Shown here: in pieces, positions 1 through 5,921 of the stretch | Layout: every line of letters starts with the position of its first letter | How positions within the stretch are numbered: the stretch's first letter is position 1 | Origin: Candidatus Cibiobacter qucibialis | GTDB taxonomy: Bacteria; Bacillota; Clostridia; Oscillospirales; Ruminococcaceae | Assembly (NCBI GenBank): GCA_004000625.1 | Contig: SAUS01000091.1 | Span: forward strand, 1-8,308 | Reading direction: 5' to 3' | Length of the DNA stretch: 8,308 nt | Made by a program: the position numbers and the translations under genes | Notes under the pieces: generated by a model | What the model saw: only the letters and a program-made list of their open reading frames with translations | Told to the model about the DNA's origin: nothing | Database searches by the model: none

Positions 1-55
1 AGCATCTGCCGCACCTCGCTCGCCGTATCGGCACTTAGAATTATGCGGTATTGCC
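1..55 (-). repeat. MITE copy 1, truncated by the window edge
   Basis: This is the terminal 55 bases of the 172-bp inverted-repeat element seen complete at 1681-1852 and 5074-5245. I define the plus orientation as the strand beginning GGCAATACCGC, so this copy is inverted and its GGCAAT end is at base 55. The internal side runs off the window. It matches the complete copies across the visible stretch and carries the same internal variant (GATGCT rather than GATGCC on the element's plus strand) as the 1681-1852 copy. The flanking tetranucleotide is CTGA (56-59); its partner is outside the window, so a target duplication cannot be tested here. Confidence 0.9.
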
Positions 56-60
56 CTGAG

Positions 61-126
61 TAAAATCAAAACAAACAGGCCCGAACCTGCCTGCACCATT
101 GCGGTGCCGGGGTTCGGGCCTGTTTG
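61..126 (-). terminator. Rho-independent terminator after the GntP-family permease
   Basis: A perfect 16-bp stem is formed by 72-87 (CAAACAGGCCCGAACC) and 111-126, with a 23-nt apical region that can form a further small hairpin (GCACC 93-97 with GGTGC 103-107). Read on the minus strand, the stem is followed by a T-rich tract (GTTTTGATTTTA, about 73-61). That is the layout of an intrinsic terminator for the leftward transcript ending with the permease gene. The plus-strand side has no comparable T tract, so it is probably not bidirectional. Confidence 0.88.
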
Positions 127-149
127 CTTGCTTGTAACTACACATTCCA

Positions 150-184
150 TGCGGCAGAGCAGCCAGGGAACGCTGCATGCCGCA
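150..184 (-). other. Stem-loop at the 3' end of the permease transcript
   Basis: Bases 150-156 (TGCGGCA) pair with 178-184 (TGCCGCA) around a 21-nt loop that has further partial pairing. It begins 11 nt past the permease stop codon. It lacks a T tract on the minus strand, so it is unlikely to terminate by itself. It may protect the mRNA end upstream of the real terminator, or it may simply be chance. Confidence 0.35.
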
Positions 185-194
185 AAAAGCTGAA

Positions 195-1652
195 TTAGTG
201 GATGAAGAGGCTCAGGATGCAGATGATGACGGAACCGAAAACGGGAACCAGGATGGAACCGATGGTCCAGGTCTTCAAGCTGGTCTTGATATCCATGCCG
301 CTGAAGCTGGTAACCACGTGGAAGTAGCTATCGTTCAGGAAGGACGGACACATGGCGGTCAGGCAGACTGCCAGGCCAGCCAGGTAGGGGTTGATGCCCA
401 GGGTAACCAGCATGGGGGCGATGATGGCAGAACCGGTGATCATAGCGGTGGTGCCGGAGCCCTGCGGGAAGCGCATGATGGTGCCGATGAGCAGAGGAAC
501 CAGGATGCCGGGGATGCCGATTGCCACGATGCCGTTGGCCATCATGCCGGCAGCGCCGGTAGCCTTAACGACTGCGCCCAGGGCGCCGCCGCCGGCGGTG
601 ATCATAACGATGGGGCCTGCATCGCGCAGAGCGTCGTTCATCATGCCAACAACAGTCTTGTTATCCAAGTCCTTGGCCAGCAGGAATGCGCCCAGGCACA
701 GGGAGATGAACAGAGCGATAACGGGGTTGCCGAGGAAGGTGATGATTTCGCCAACGATGGTGGCCTTGAAAGCGGTCTGGCTGACGAGGGTGTTAGCAAG
801 GATCAGGAAGACGGGGAGCAGCAGGATGGTGAAGGACAGGCCGGCGCTGGGCAGCTTTTCGGTGCTGAGCAGCTCGGTGAAGTCTTCGTTTTCCAGCTCT
901 TTGCCGGCCTTGATCTTGGCGTCGATCTTATCCAGAACCTTCAGCTGAGCTTCGGTGTACTTGCTGCGGTCGATCTCGTAAGGAACGACGAACTGCGGGT
1001 ACTTGTTGCCGAACCAGCGGAACAGGAACACGGAGAAGATGAACAGGGGGATGGAGAACAGCAGACCGGCGATGATGAACATGCCAAGGTCAATGTTGAT
1101 GCCTTCGTTCTGGAAGGTGCTGACAACAGCCAGAGGGCCGGGGGTGGGGGGAACCATGAAGTGGGTGATATACAGGCCCATGCCCAGGATGCCACCCAGA
1201 CCGACCATGGATTTCTTGGTCAGACGGGAGAACTCTTTTGCCAGGGAGGACAGGATGACGAAGCCGGAGTCACAGAAGACCGGGATGGAAACAACAAAGC
1301 CGGTCAGGCCCAGAACAACGTCTGCGCGCTTAACGCCGACAAGCTTTAGAATGGTGATAGCCATACGCTTGGCAGCGCCGCTTTTTTCCAAAAAGATACC
1401 CATAATGCAGCCGAAGCCGATGACGATACCAATGCTTGTCATGGTACCGCCAAAGCCGCCGGTCACGGTGCTGATGGCAACGCTTAACAGGTTGCCGCCT
1501 TCATTGCCGGTGCCAACCAGCAGGTAGTTGCCGGAAAGAACAGCGATCAGGATAGCAGAAATAATCAGGGATGGGAACGCGTGCATTCTAGTGCAGATAA
1601 CCAGAACCATCATGACGACAACGCCGATCAACATGGCTATGACTGGATTCAT
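195..1652 (-). CDS. GntP-family (gluconate:H+ symporter) organic acid permease
   Basis: This 485-residue inner-membrane protein has many hydrophobic segments and one charged cytoplasmic-type loop at about residues 221-268. Family signatures are clear: GFGCIMGIFLEKSGAA (79-94), IPVFCDSGFVIL (123-134), HFMVPPTPGPLAV (164-176), ITAGGGALGAV (351-361), RFPQGSGTTAM (394-404) and SFLNDSYF (437-444). GntP proteins import gluconate and other hydroxy-carboxylates by proton symport; the length is slightly above the usual roughly 440-450. The ATG is preceded by AAGGAG at good spacing. It follows the racemase/dehydratase operon on the same strand, so it probably brings in that operon's substrate or a related acid. 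A MITE copy lies directly upstream and only 28 nt separate the element from the start codon. I see no convincing promoter there, so expression is probably by read-through across the element. Substrate cannot be read from sequence. Confidence 0.93.
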   Translation of the reverse strand: MNPVIAMLIGVVVMMVLVICTRMHAFPSLIISAILIAVLSGNYLLVGTGNEGGNLLSVAISTVTGGFGGTMTSIGIVIGFGCIMGIFLEKSGAAKRMAITILKLVGVKRADVVLGLTGFVVSIPVFCDSGFVILSSLAKEFSRLTKKSMVGLGGILGMGLYITHFMVPPTPGPLAVVSTFQNEGINIDLGMFIIAGLLFSIPLFIFSVFLFRWFGNKYPQFVVPYEIDRSKYTEAQLKVLDKIDAKIKAGKELENEDFTELLSTEKLPSAGLSFTILLLPVFLILANTLVSQTAFKATIVGEIITFLGNPVIALFISLCLGAFLLAKDLDNKTVVGMMNDALRDAGPIVMITAGGGALGAVVKATGAAGMMANGIVAIGIPGILVPLLIGTIMRFPQGSGTTAMITGSAIIAPMLVTLGINPYLAGLAVCLTAMCPSFLNDSYFHVVTSFSGMDIKTSLKTWTIGSILVPVFGSVIICILSLFIH

Positions 1653-1676
1653 AAAAACATCTCCTTGCTTTTAACG

Positions 1677-1856
1677 TTTAGGCACCACCGCACAATTCCC
1701 GCCTTGCGGCTTAAGCACCGCTCCGGCAGCTGCGGCACGGCATCTGCGTTGCCAAAATGCTCGATAAGACATCCAGTATTATCTGCGCTTTTGGCTTAGC
1801 ATCTGCCGCACCTCGCTCGCCGTATCGGCACTTAGAATTATGCGGTATTACCTTTA
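1677..1856 (-). repeat. MITE copy 2, complete, with TTTA target duplication
   Basis: The element proper is 1681-1852 (172 bp). It lies between TTTA at 1677-1680 and TTTA at 1853-1856, a 4-bp direct repeat that does not extend further (G precedes the left one, C follows the right one). Its ends are imperfect inverted repeats of consensus GGCAAYACCGCAYAATTC. Relative to 5074-5245 it differs at three positions: two near the tips and one at about position 55. No meaningful ORF fits inside it. It splits the large dehydratase subunit gene from the permease gene. Similar small TIR elements are mobilised in trans by full-length IS transposases; which one is not visible here. Confidence 0.92.
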
Positions 1857-1938
1857 CTTTTTTCATGGGTGCATCGGGTGCACCTTCAACAGACTCTCCG
1901 GAAGGAACGGAATGTGTAGAAGAGTTACAAAAGAAGAA

Positions 1939-3102
1939 TCAGATCACAGGGCCGAGGCAATGGATATCAATGGCGCTGAAATACTGGATGGCTTCGTTCT
2001 TGGTCATTTCGCCGCTCAGTACGCGCAGCAGCTTGGCAAAGGCTTCCTCGCCAACCTGCTCAATGGTCTTATCGCCGGTAATGATCAGACCGGCGTTCAG
2101 GTCCATATCATTTTCCATGCGCTGGTAGGTATTGGGGTTGCCGCAGATCTTGATGACCGGCATGCTGGGGAAGCCCTGCGGGGCACCGCGGCCGGTAGAG
2201 AACATCATGAACTGGGCGCCCGTGGCAGCCATGCCGGTCAAAATCTCAGGCTCACGGCCCGGCGTATCCTTGATCCACAGGCCTTTCTGGTCGGTAACAT
2301 GCTGCGGGTATTCCAGCACGCCCTGGATGGGGCGGGTGCCGCTCTTGACGATGGCACCAAGGCTCTTTTCCTCAATACTGGAAAGACCGCCGGCGATGTT
2401 GCCCGGTGTGGGCTGGCCCTTGCGCATATCGCAGCCAATGCTCTTGGCGCGGTTTTCCATGTTGGTTACGATCTCATAGATCTTATCGGCCACTTCTTTG
2501 TTTACGGCACGGCGGGCCAGCAGGTGCTCACCGCCCAGGAACTCGGTCGTTTCGCCAAAGATAACGGTAGCGCCCAGATCGACCAGCTTGTCGGCTACAT
2601 AGCCGATAACACAGTTGGAAGCCATGCCGCTGGTGGTATCGGAAGCACCGCACTTGATGGCCATAACGATCTTGGAAACATCCACCGGCTGGCGCTGCAG
2701 GCCGGAAATTTCAATAACAAGCTTGCGGGCAATATCGGTGCCCAGCTGGATCGCCTTGCTGACGCCGCCCAGCTCCTGAATGTGGATGATCTCCACATGC
2801 TTGCCGGTAGCGCTCAGCTCTTTATACATGCGCTCGTGGTCGGTGCCTTCACAGCCAAGGCTTACGATCAGGATAGCGCCAACGTTGGGGCTCATGCCCA
2901 GGCTGATCAGCGTATCGGTCACGCGCTCCAGATCAGGGGGCATCTGGCAGCAGCCCTGATGGTGCAGATATGTAATGGTACCCTGTACCTGGTGGCAGAT
3001 GGCGTTGGCAACATCGTTGGCACAGGTAACGCTGGGGATGACGGCAACATAGTTGCGCGCGCCAACTTTGCCGTCCGGGCGCACATAACCCATAAATTCC
3101 AT
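1939..3102 (-). CDS. UxaA-family hydro-lyase, large (catalytic) subunit
   Basis: This 387-residue protein matches the large part of altronate/galactarate dehydratases (UxaA/GarD family), which remove water from sugar acids to give 2-keto-3-deoxy acids in a metal-dependent reaction. Visible family blocks are GYVRPDGKVGARNYVAV (5-21), HHQGC (47-51), SLGCEG (81-86), KCGASDTTSGMASN (150-163), ETTEFLGGEHLL (184-195), GNIAGGLSSIEEKSLG (234-249) and MFSTGRGAPQG (300-310) followed by KICGN. The usual N-terminal SAF domain of the fused enzymes is absent; it is encoded just upstream as a separate gene. The ATG at 3102 has a strong AAGGAGG site that overlaps the upstream gene's TAA, which suggests translational coupling. 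Altronate, galactarate or another hydroxyacid could be the substrate. The same two-subunit architecture is also used by sulfolactate sulfo-lyase (SuyAB), so the precise reaction is open. Confidence 0.9.
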   Translation of the reverse strand: MEFMGYVRPDGKVGARNYVAVIPSVTCANDVANAICHQVQGTITYLHHQGCCQMPPDLERVTDTLISLGMSPNVGAILIVSLGCEGTDHERMYKELSATGKHVEIIHIQELGGVSKAIQLGTDIARKLVIEISGLQRQPVDVSKIVMAIKCGASDTTSGMASNCVIGYVADKLVDLGATVIFGETTEFLGGEHLLARRAVNKEVADKIYEIVTNMENRAKSIGCDMRKGQPTPGNIAGGLSSIEEKSLGAIVKSGTRPIQGVLEYPQHVTDQKGLWIKDTPGREPEILTGMAATGAQFMMFSTGRGAPQGFPSMPVIKICGNPNTYQRMENDMDLNAGLIITGDKTIEQVGEEAFAKLLRVLSGEMTKNEAIQYFSAIDIHCLGPVI

Positions 3103-3117
3103 AGCAGTTTACCCTCC

Positions 3118-3429
3118 TTACTTGCCTTCCTTGGCCCAGTCACCGCGGCCGCGCATGCTGTCCAGGTTGTGGACATGCACGTACTCGCCTTTTTTGATGT
3201 CCTTGGTGGCAATGCCGATCTCTTCGCCGTATTTGTTGATCAGTTCGCCCTTTTTGATGTCCCGCACAGCAATTTTGTGGCCATAGGGAACATCGCCAAT
3301 CACGGTAACGGTTTCAGCGTTGCCTTTTTTGTCGCGGATCTCAACTTCGGTACCATCGGTAATGCCATTGGCAAAAATGGTGGCGACGTTATCTTTATCG
3401 TTGACTTTCAGCGCCAGCTTTATTTCCAT
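3118..3429 (-). CDS. UxaA-family hydro-lyase, small subunit (SAF domain)
   Basis: This small protein (103 residues) is a single SAF domain, equivalent to the N-terminal region of fused altronate/galactarate dehydratases. Diagnostic stretches are ALKVNDKDNVAT (6-17), PYGHKIA (48-54), KYGEEIGIA (66-74) and YVHVHN (83-88). An in-frame GTG nine bases earlier (3438) would give 106 residues, but it sits one base after the AAGGAG ribosome site. The ATG at 3429, with about 10 nt spacing, is the better start. The gene lies 49 nt after the racemase gene and 15 nt before the large subunit. The two subunits are expected to assemble into one enzyme. The SAF domain probably closes over the active site, as proposed for the fused family members. 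Confidence 0.9.
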   Translation of the reverse strand: MEIKLALKVNDKDNVATIFANGITDGTEVEIRDKKGNAETVTVIGDVPYGHKIAVRDIKKGELINKYGEEIGIATKDIKKGEYVHVHNLDSMRGRGDWAKEGK

Positions 3430-3478
3430 TACGCTCACTCTCCTTTTGCGTTTTCTCTATTGGTTCCGGTTTTGCCGG

Positions 3479-4756
3479 TTATTCCTTAACAGCAAGCACG
3501 CTGACGCCATCGGGGATGACAACAACGCTTGCATCGCGGCCCTTCATCTGGTAGGCAATCTCCAAGGCTTCATCCGGGGTGGAAGCGGGGATCATGTTGG
3601 CCTTACGCACTTCCTCCGGCTTGAGGTAGGTGGTGACGAGGATGACGGGGTGCTTTTTCAGGATGCGGGCATAAATCTGCGGGCACCACTGTTCGGGAAT
3701 GGTCTCCTTGGGCGGGATCTTGGAAAGATAACCGTCGATCTCGTCCACGGTGCCCATCGTAATGAGCTTTTCAAAGTGGGTGCCGCCCATGCCGTCGGCA
3801 CAGCTGCAGCACATGATGATGACACCATCCTCACCCGCACAGGCTTCCGCCGTGGCAACGGCCTTGGGGCTCTGGTACAGGTTCTGGTCCAGCGGGTAGC
3901 CGCCGTTGCTGGTGACCACGATATCGCCGGTAATGCTGGGGCACTGGCTCCATTTGCGGATAAAGGCAACGCCTTCGGCGTGGGCCTTTTCCAGGTCGCC
4001 TGCCCAGGCGGCGATGATTTTTTTCTGGCCGTCCAGCGCTACATTGAAGATGAACTGGACATTGACCATCTTGGCAGCAGCCAGCATATCCTCATGGATG
4101 GGGTTGTGCTCCAGCACGCCGGTGTTGGCATACGGGCTGGAAATGGCCTTGTAGCTGTGGTTTTCGTTGACGGTCTCCTGGGAGCAGATGCCAGGCAGGA
4201 TGCTCTTGCGGCCGCCGGAGAAGCCGGCGAAGAAGTGTGGCTCAATAAAGCCCTCAGTCACCAGCAGGTCACATTCAGCGGCCAGCTTGTTGACGTTGAA
4301 GTCCGCACCGGAGGGCAGCACGCCCATGTGGATGAACTGATCCGGGTCAAATGCGTTGTTGATGGCGATTTTCTCATGATCCACGATGGCATCGCCAAAC
4401 ATGCGGCGTTGCTCTTCCTCGGTGGTGGGGCGGTGCAGGCCGGTGGCAATCAGGATGGTGATATCGGCGTCCGGGTTGCCCTGGCGGATCTCATCCAGCA
4501 GGATGGGCAGGGTGATCTTGCTGGGGACGGCGCGGGTGTGGTCACTGGTGACCAGCACAACTTTCTGTTTACCCTTGGCCAGGTCACGCAGGCGCGGGGA
4601 GGCAATGGGATGCTCCAATGCCTCATGAACCAGTTCTACTTCCGTTTTGCCGGCCTTGTATTCGTGCATTTTTGCGGTGACAACAGCTTTCAGGTTGGCT
4701 TCGTCAACATGCAGGTCCAAGGTGGAAGTATAGTAAGGAATCGAGATGGTTTTCAT
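3479..4756 (-). CDS. larA: LarA-family nickel-pincer 2-hydroxyacid racemase/epimerase
   Basis: This 425-residue cytosolic enzyme has nearly the length of Lactiplantibacillus plantarum lactate racemase LarA. From recalled LarA numbering, nearly every key residue falls at the same position: D72 and R75 in SDHTR, catalytic H108 in ATGLHR, catalytic H174 in EPHFFAGFSGGRK, cofactor-attaching K184, nickel ligand H200, Q295 and K298 in QNLYQSPK, and W357 close to LarA W358. Such enzymes carry the nickel-pincer nucleotide and invert C2 of a 2-hydroxyacid by hydride transfer. Characterised homologues act on lactate, malate, hydroxyglutarate, phenyllactate or gluconate, so 'lactate' should not be assumed. 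Next to a sugar-acid-type dehydratase and a GntP permease, a sugar-acid epimerase role is plausible (inference). The ATG has an AAGGAGG site 7 nt upstream. It is first in its operon. The cofactor genes larB, larC and larE are not in the window. Confidence 0.92.
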   Translation of the reverse strand: MKTISIPYYTSTLDLHVDEANLKAVVTAKMHEYKAGKTEVELVHEALEHPIASPRLRDLAKGKQKVVLVTSDHTRAVPSKITLPILLDEIRQGNPDADITILIATGLHRPTTEEEQRRMFGDAIVDHEKIAINNAFDPDQFIHMGVLPSGADFNVNKLAAECDLLVTEGFIEPHFFAGFSGGRKSILPGICSQETVNENHSYKAISSPYANTGVLEHNPIHEDMLAAAKMVNVQFIFNVALDGQKKIIAAWAGDLEKAHAEGVAFIRKWSQCPSITGDIVVTSNGGYPLDQNLYQSPKAVATAEACAGEDGVIIMCCSCADGMGGTHFEKLITMGTVDEIDGYLSKIPPKETIPEQWCPQIYARILKKHPVILVTTYLKPEEVRKANMIPASTPDEALEIAYQMKGRDASVVVIPDGVSVLAVKE

Positions 4757-4808
4757 ACAAATGCCTCCTTGGTTGTGGGTGCTCTATGTTTCAAATCACA
4801 AATATGGA

Positions 4809-4839
4809 TTGTATACATCATACGTCTGATACTATGATG
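4809..4839 (-). promoter_or_regulatory. Candidate repressor operator overlapping the operon's -10 and start site
   Basis: A perfect inverted repeat, CATCATA (4816-4822) and TATGATG (4833-4839) with a 10-bp spacer, overlaps the -10 box and the predicted transcription start. Partly overlapping it is TTGTATACAT (4809-4818), one base off the core TTGTATACAA of the Bacillus subtilis gluconate repressor (GntR) operator. A further palindrome, TTGTACAA, lies upstream at 4903-4910. The placement is what is expected for substrate-induced derepression of a sugar-acid operon. No regulator gene is in the window, so the cognate protein is unknown. Confidence 0.5.
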
Positions 4840-4865
4840 ATAGCCTTGAAATTGGATAAAGTCAA
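4837..4865 (-). promoter_or_regulatory. Sigma-A promoter of the larA-uxaA operon
   Basis: On the minus strand the -35 box TTGACT (4865-4860) is separated by exactly 17 bases from the -10 box TATCAT (4842-4837). The predicted start is near 4830, giving a leader of about 70 nt before the larA ATG. A run of Ts on the minus strand just upstream (about 4885-4893) could act as an UP-like element. The match to the consensus is 5/6 for each box with ideal spacing. Confidence 0.75.
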
Positions 4866-4980
4866 TAGTTTGAGCCAAAATAGTAAAAAAAAACATGCAA
4901 ATTTGTACAATGCAACAGGAAAACGATTCACAGAATGTTCAAAAACACAATAAAACAATTCCTACATGTGACATTGCAGG

Positions 4981-5024
4981 AGAAAGAAAATGCAATAAAC
5001 ATACTTGGTAAGTAGGTTTATTGC
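4981..5024 (-). terminator. Terminator or insulator upstream of the larA promoter
   Basis: GCAATAAAC (4992-5000) pairs with GTTTATTGC (5016-5024). TACTT (5002-5006) pairs with AAGTA (5010-5014) around a GGT loop, with one A/G mismatch between the two stems. Read leftward, it is followed by TTTTCTTTCT (4990-4981). It would stop leftward transcription arriving from the glycerate genes before it reaches the larA promoter. The region between it and the promoter (4866-4980) is AT-rich, with no gene that I can see. Confidence 0.65.
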
Positions 5025-5069
5025 GCTGGGGGCAGTATAGCACGGAATAGTGGGGCTGTCAATAAAAAA

Positions 5070-5249
5070 TTAAGGCAATACCGCATAATTCTAAGTGCCG
5101 ATACGGCGAGCGAGGTGCGGCAGATGCCAAGCCAAAAGCGCAGATAATACTGGATGTCTTATCGAGCATTTTGGCAACGCAGATGCCGTGCCGCAGCTGC
5201 CGGAGCGGTGCTTAAGCCGCAAGGCGGGAATTGTGCGGTGTTGCCTTAA
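5070..5249 (+). repeat. MITE copy 3, complete, with TTAA flanks
   Basis: The element proper is 5074-5245 (172 bp), bounded by TTAA at 5070-5073 and 5246-5249. Because TTAA is palindromic it could be a 4-bp target duplication or partly an extension of the inverted repeats. The inverted repeats are GGCAATACCGCATAATTC on the left and the complement of GGCAACACCGCACAATTC on the right (16 of 18 identical). It is inverted relative to the copy at 1681-1852. Inside it, GCCAAAA and TTTTGGC can pair, and GCAGATGCC occurs twice in direct orientation. Confidence 0.93.
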
Positions 5250-5300
5250 CAATTCAGGGAGAATGTGTTAAAAAACAGCGGGGAAAGGAGCAAAATGGGC

Positions 5301-5346
5301 AAAAAATCAGGCGCAGACCCGGATGTGGCATCGGGGGTGCGCCTGA
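5301..5346 (-). terminator. Rho-independent terminator, leftward transcription
   Basis: TCAGGCGCA (5307-5315) pairs with TGCGCCTGA (5338-5346), and an inner stem (CCCG..ATG with CAT..CGGG) extends it. On the minus strand it is followed directly by TTTTTT (5306-5301). It is the first good terminator reached by transcripts of the glycerate kinase gene, about 575 nt beyond that gene's stop codon. The IS remnant and hairpin repeats lie in between, which suggests that these inserted between the gene and its terminator. Confidence 0.75.
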
Positions 5347-5423
5347 TAGGAAAGTTACGTGGAATAATTTATAGCAATTTTCAATAATACAGCAGAGGTA
5401 CTTTGACTTTTGAGAAAAAGTGA

Positions 5424-5693
5424 TATAACGGAAACTCTGTTCTCATAATGGATAATATGAAGTCGCACCATGCAAAGGCAGTAAAAAATTTGCTGGACAG
5501 CTCGGAGATTCGATACATTTATCTTCCACCATATAGTCCTGATCTGAATCCTATTGAAAAGCTCTGGTCGAAGGTGAAGGCTTTCCTTCGTAAATTCAAG
5601 GCACGGACCCTGGATGCCCTTCCAAATGCGATTCAGAATGCTTTCCACGCTGTTACTGTCTCTGATTGTTCCGGCTGGTTCCGCTTCTGCTAG
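5424..5693 (+). pseudogene. IS630-family transposase remnant (C-terminal part of the DDE domain)
   Basis: About 90 codons remain of a protein normally near 340 residues. The frame reads through VLIMDNMKSHH, which holds the second catalytic Asp, and then YIYLPPYSPDLNPIEKLW, the family's hallmark block carrying the catalytic Glu. It ends DCSGWFRFC, close to the usual C-terminus. The first catalytic Asp and the whole N-terminal DNA-binding region are missing. The same frame has a TGA at 5421-5423, preceded by GTLTFEKK (5397-5420), which may be more decayed transposase. It is the only coding trace on the plus strand and cannot be active. I cannot identify either inverted repeat end of the parent element. 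The ATG at 5448 is internal, not a true start. Confidence 0.85.
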
Positions 5694-5701
5694 CACAAAG
5701 T

Positions 5702-5729
5702 TCCGGGATGGTCAAGACCATTCCCTACA
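5702..5729. repeat. REP-like hairpin repeat, copy 1
   Basis: GGGATGGTC (5705-5713) pairs with GACCATTCCC (5716-5725), with one bulged T. The hairpin is bracketed by TCC on the left and TACA on the right. The same bracket with a different stem core occurs at 5835-5864, which argues for a family of structured intergenic repeats and not for a single chance palindrome. It begins 8 bases after the transposase remnant's stop codon. Neither side has a T tract, so it is probably not a terminator. Confidence 0.55.
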
Positions 5730-5834
5730 GGTTGGTTTATAATGTGTGACGGACATAAAACATGCATCCCGGGCGCACAATGTGTGCACGTTACCTTGCG
5801 GAGGATGATGGGGTGAAATAGAGGGCAAGGCCCG

Positions 5835-5864
5835 TCCGGGACGATGCGAGCATCGTCCCCTACA
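5835..5864. repeat. REP-like hairpin repeat, copy 2
   Basis: GGGACGATGC (5838-5847) pairs perfectly with GCATCGTCCC (5850-5859), bracketed by TCC on the left and CTACA on the right. It shares the outer framework TCCGGGA...TCCC..TACA with 5702-5729 but has a different, internally complementary core. A shorter hairpin, GGGC-AAG-GCCC, lies immediately to its left. It sits 58 bases past the glycerate kinase stop codon and could stabilise that mRNA end. The rest of 5730-5834 shows no gene. Confidence 0.6.
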
Positions 5865-5921
5865 AATGATTTGCAGAGTTTATCACCATCGGCAAGGTTT
5901 CTCCACGGCACGATGGAAACA

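Noticed and set aside
1868..1884. GGTGCA-TCGGG-TGCACC hairpin as a terminator after the large subunit gene
   Set aside because: The minus-strand sequence after the stem is A-rich, not T-rich, and the stem has only six pairs.
3430..3438. GTG at 3438 as start of the small subunit
   Set aside because: The Shine-Dalgarno site ends one base before it; the ATG at 3429 has workable spacing and the family's N-terminus begins there.
1840..3489. Very long plus-strand open frame (549 codons) opposite the dehydratase genes, and similar ones at 177-1349, 3320-4837, 5844-7310 and 7123-8253
   Set aside because: They are antisense to genes with clear family motifs, have low-complexity Gly/Ala/His/Gln-rich composition, and recur opposite every real gene, as expected from codon bias at this GC content.
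4918..4932. Catabolite-responsive element-like sequence around GGAAAACGATTCACA
   Set aside because: The central CG and flanking A/T runs fit, but three consensus positions fail, including both ends, and the dyad symmetry is poor.
5295..5387. 30-codon plus-strand ORF starting ATG with AAGGAG four bases upstream
   Set aside because: It coincides almost exactly with the minus-strand terminator hairpin at 5301-5346; the predicted peptide resembles nothing I know and no plus-strand promoter is evident.
5355..5696. 113-codon minus-strand ORF
   Set aside because: It is the antisense shadow of the IS630 transposase remnant, whose plus-strand motifs are unmistakable.
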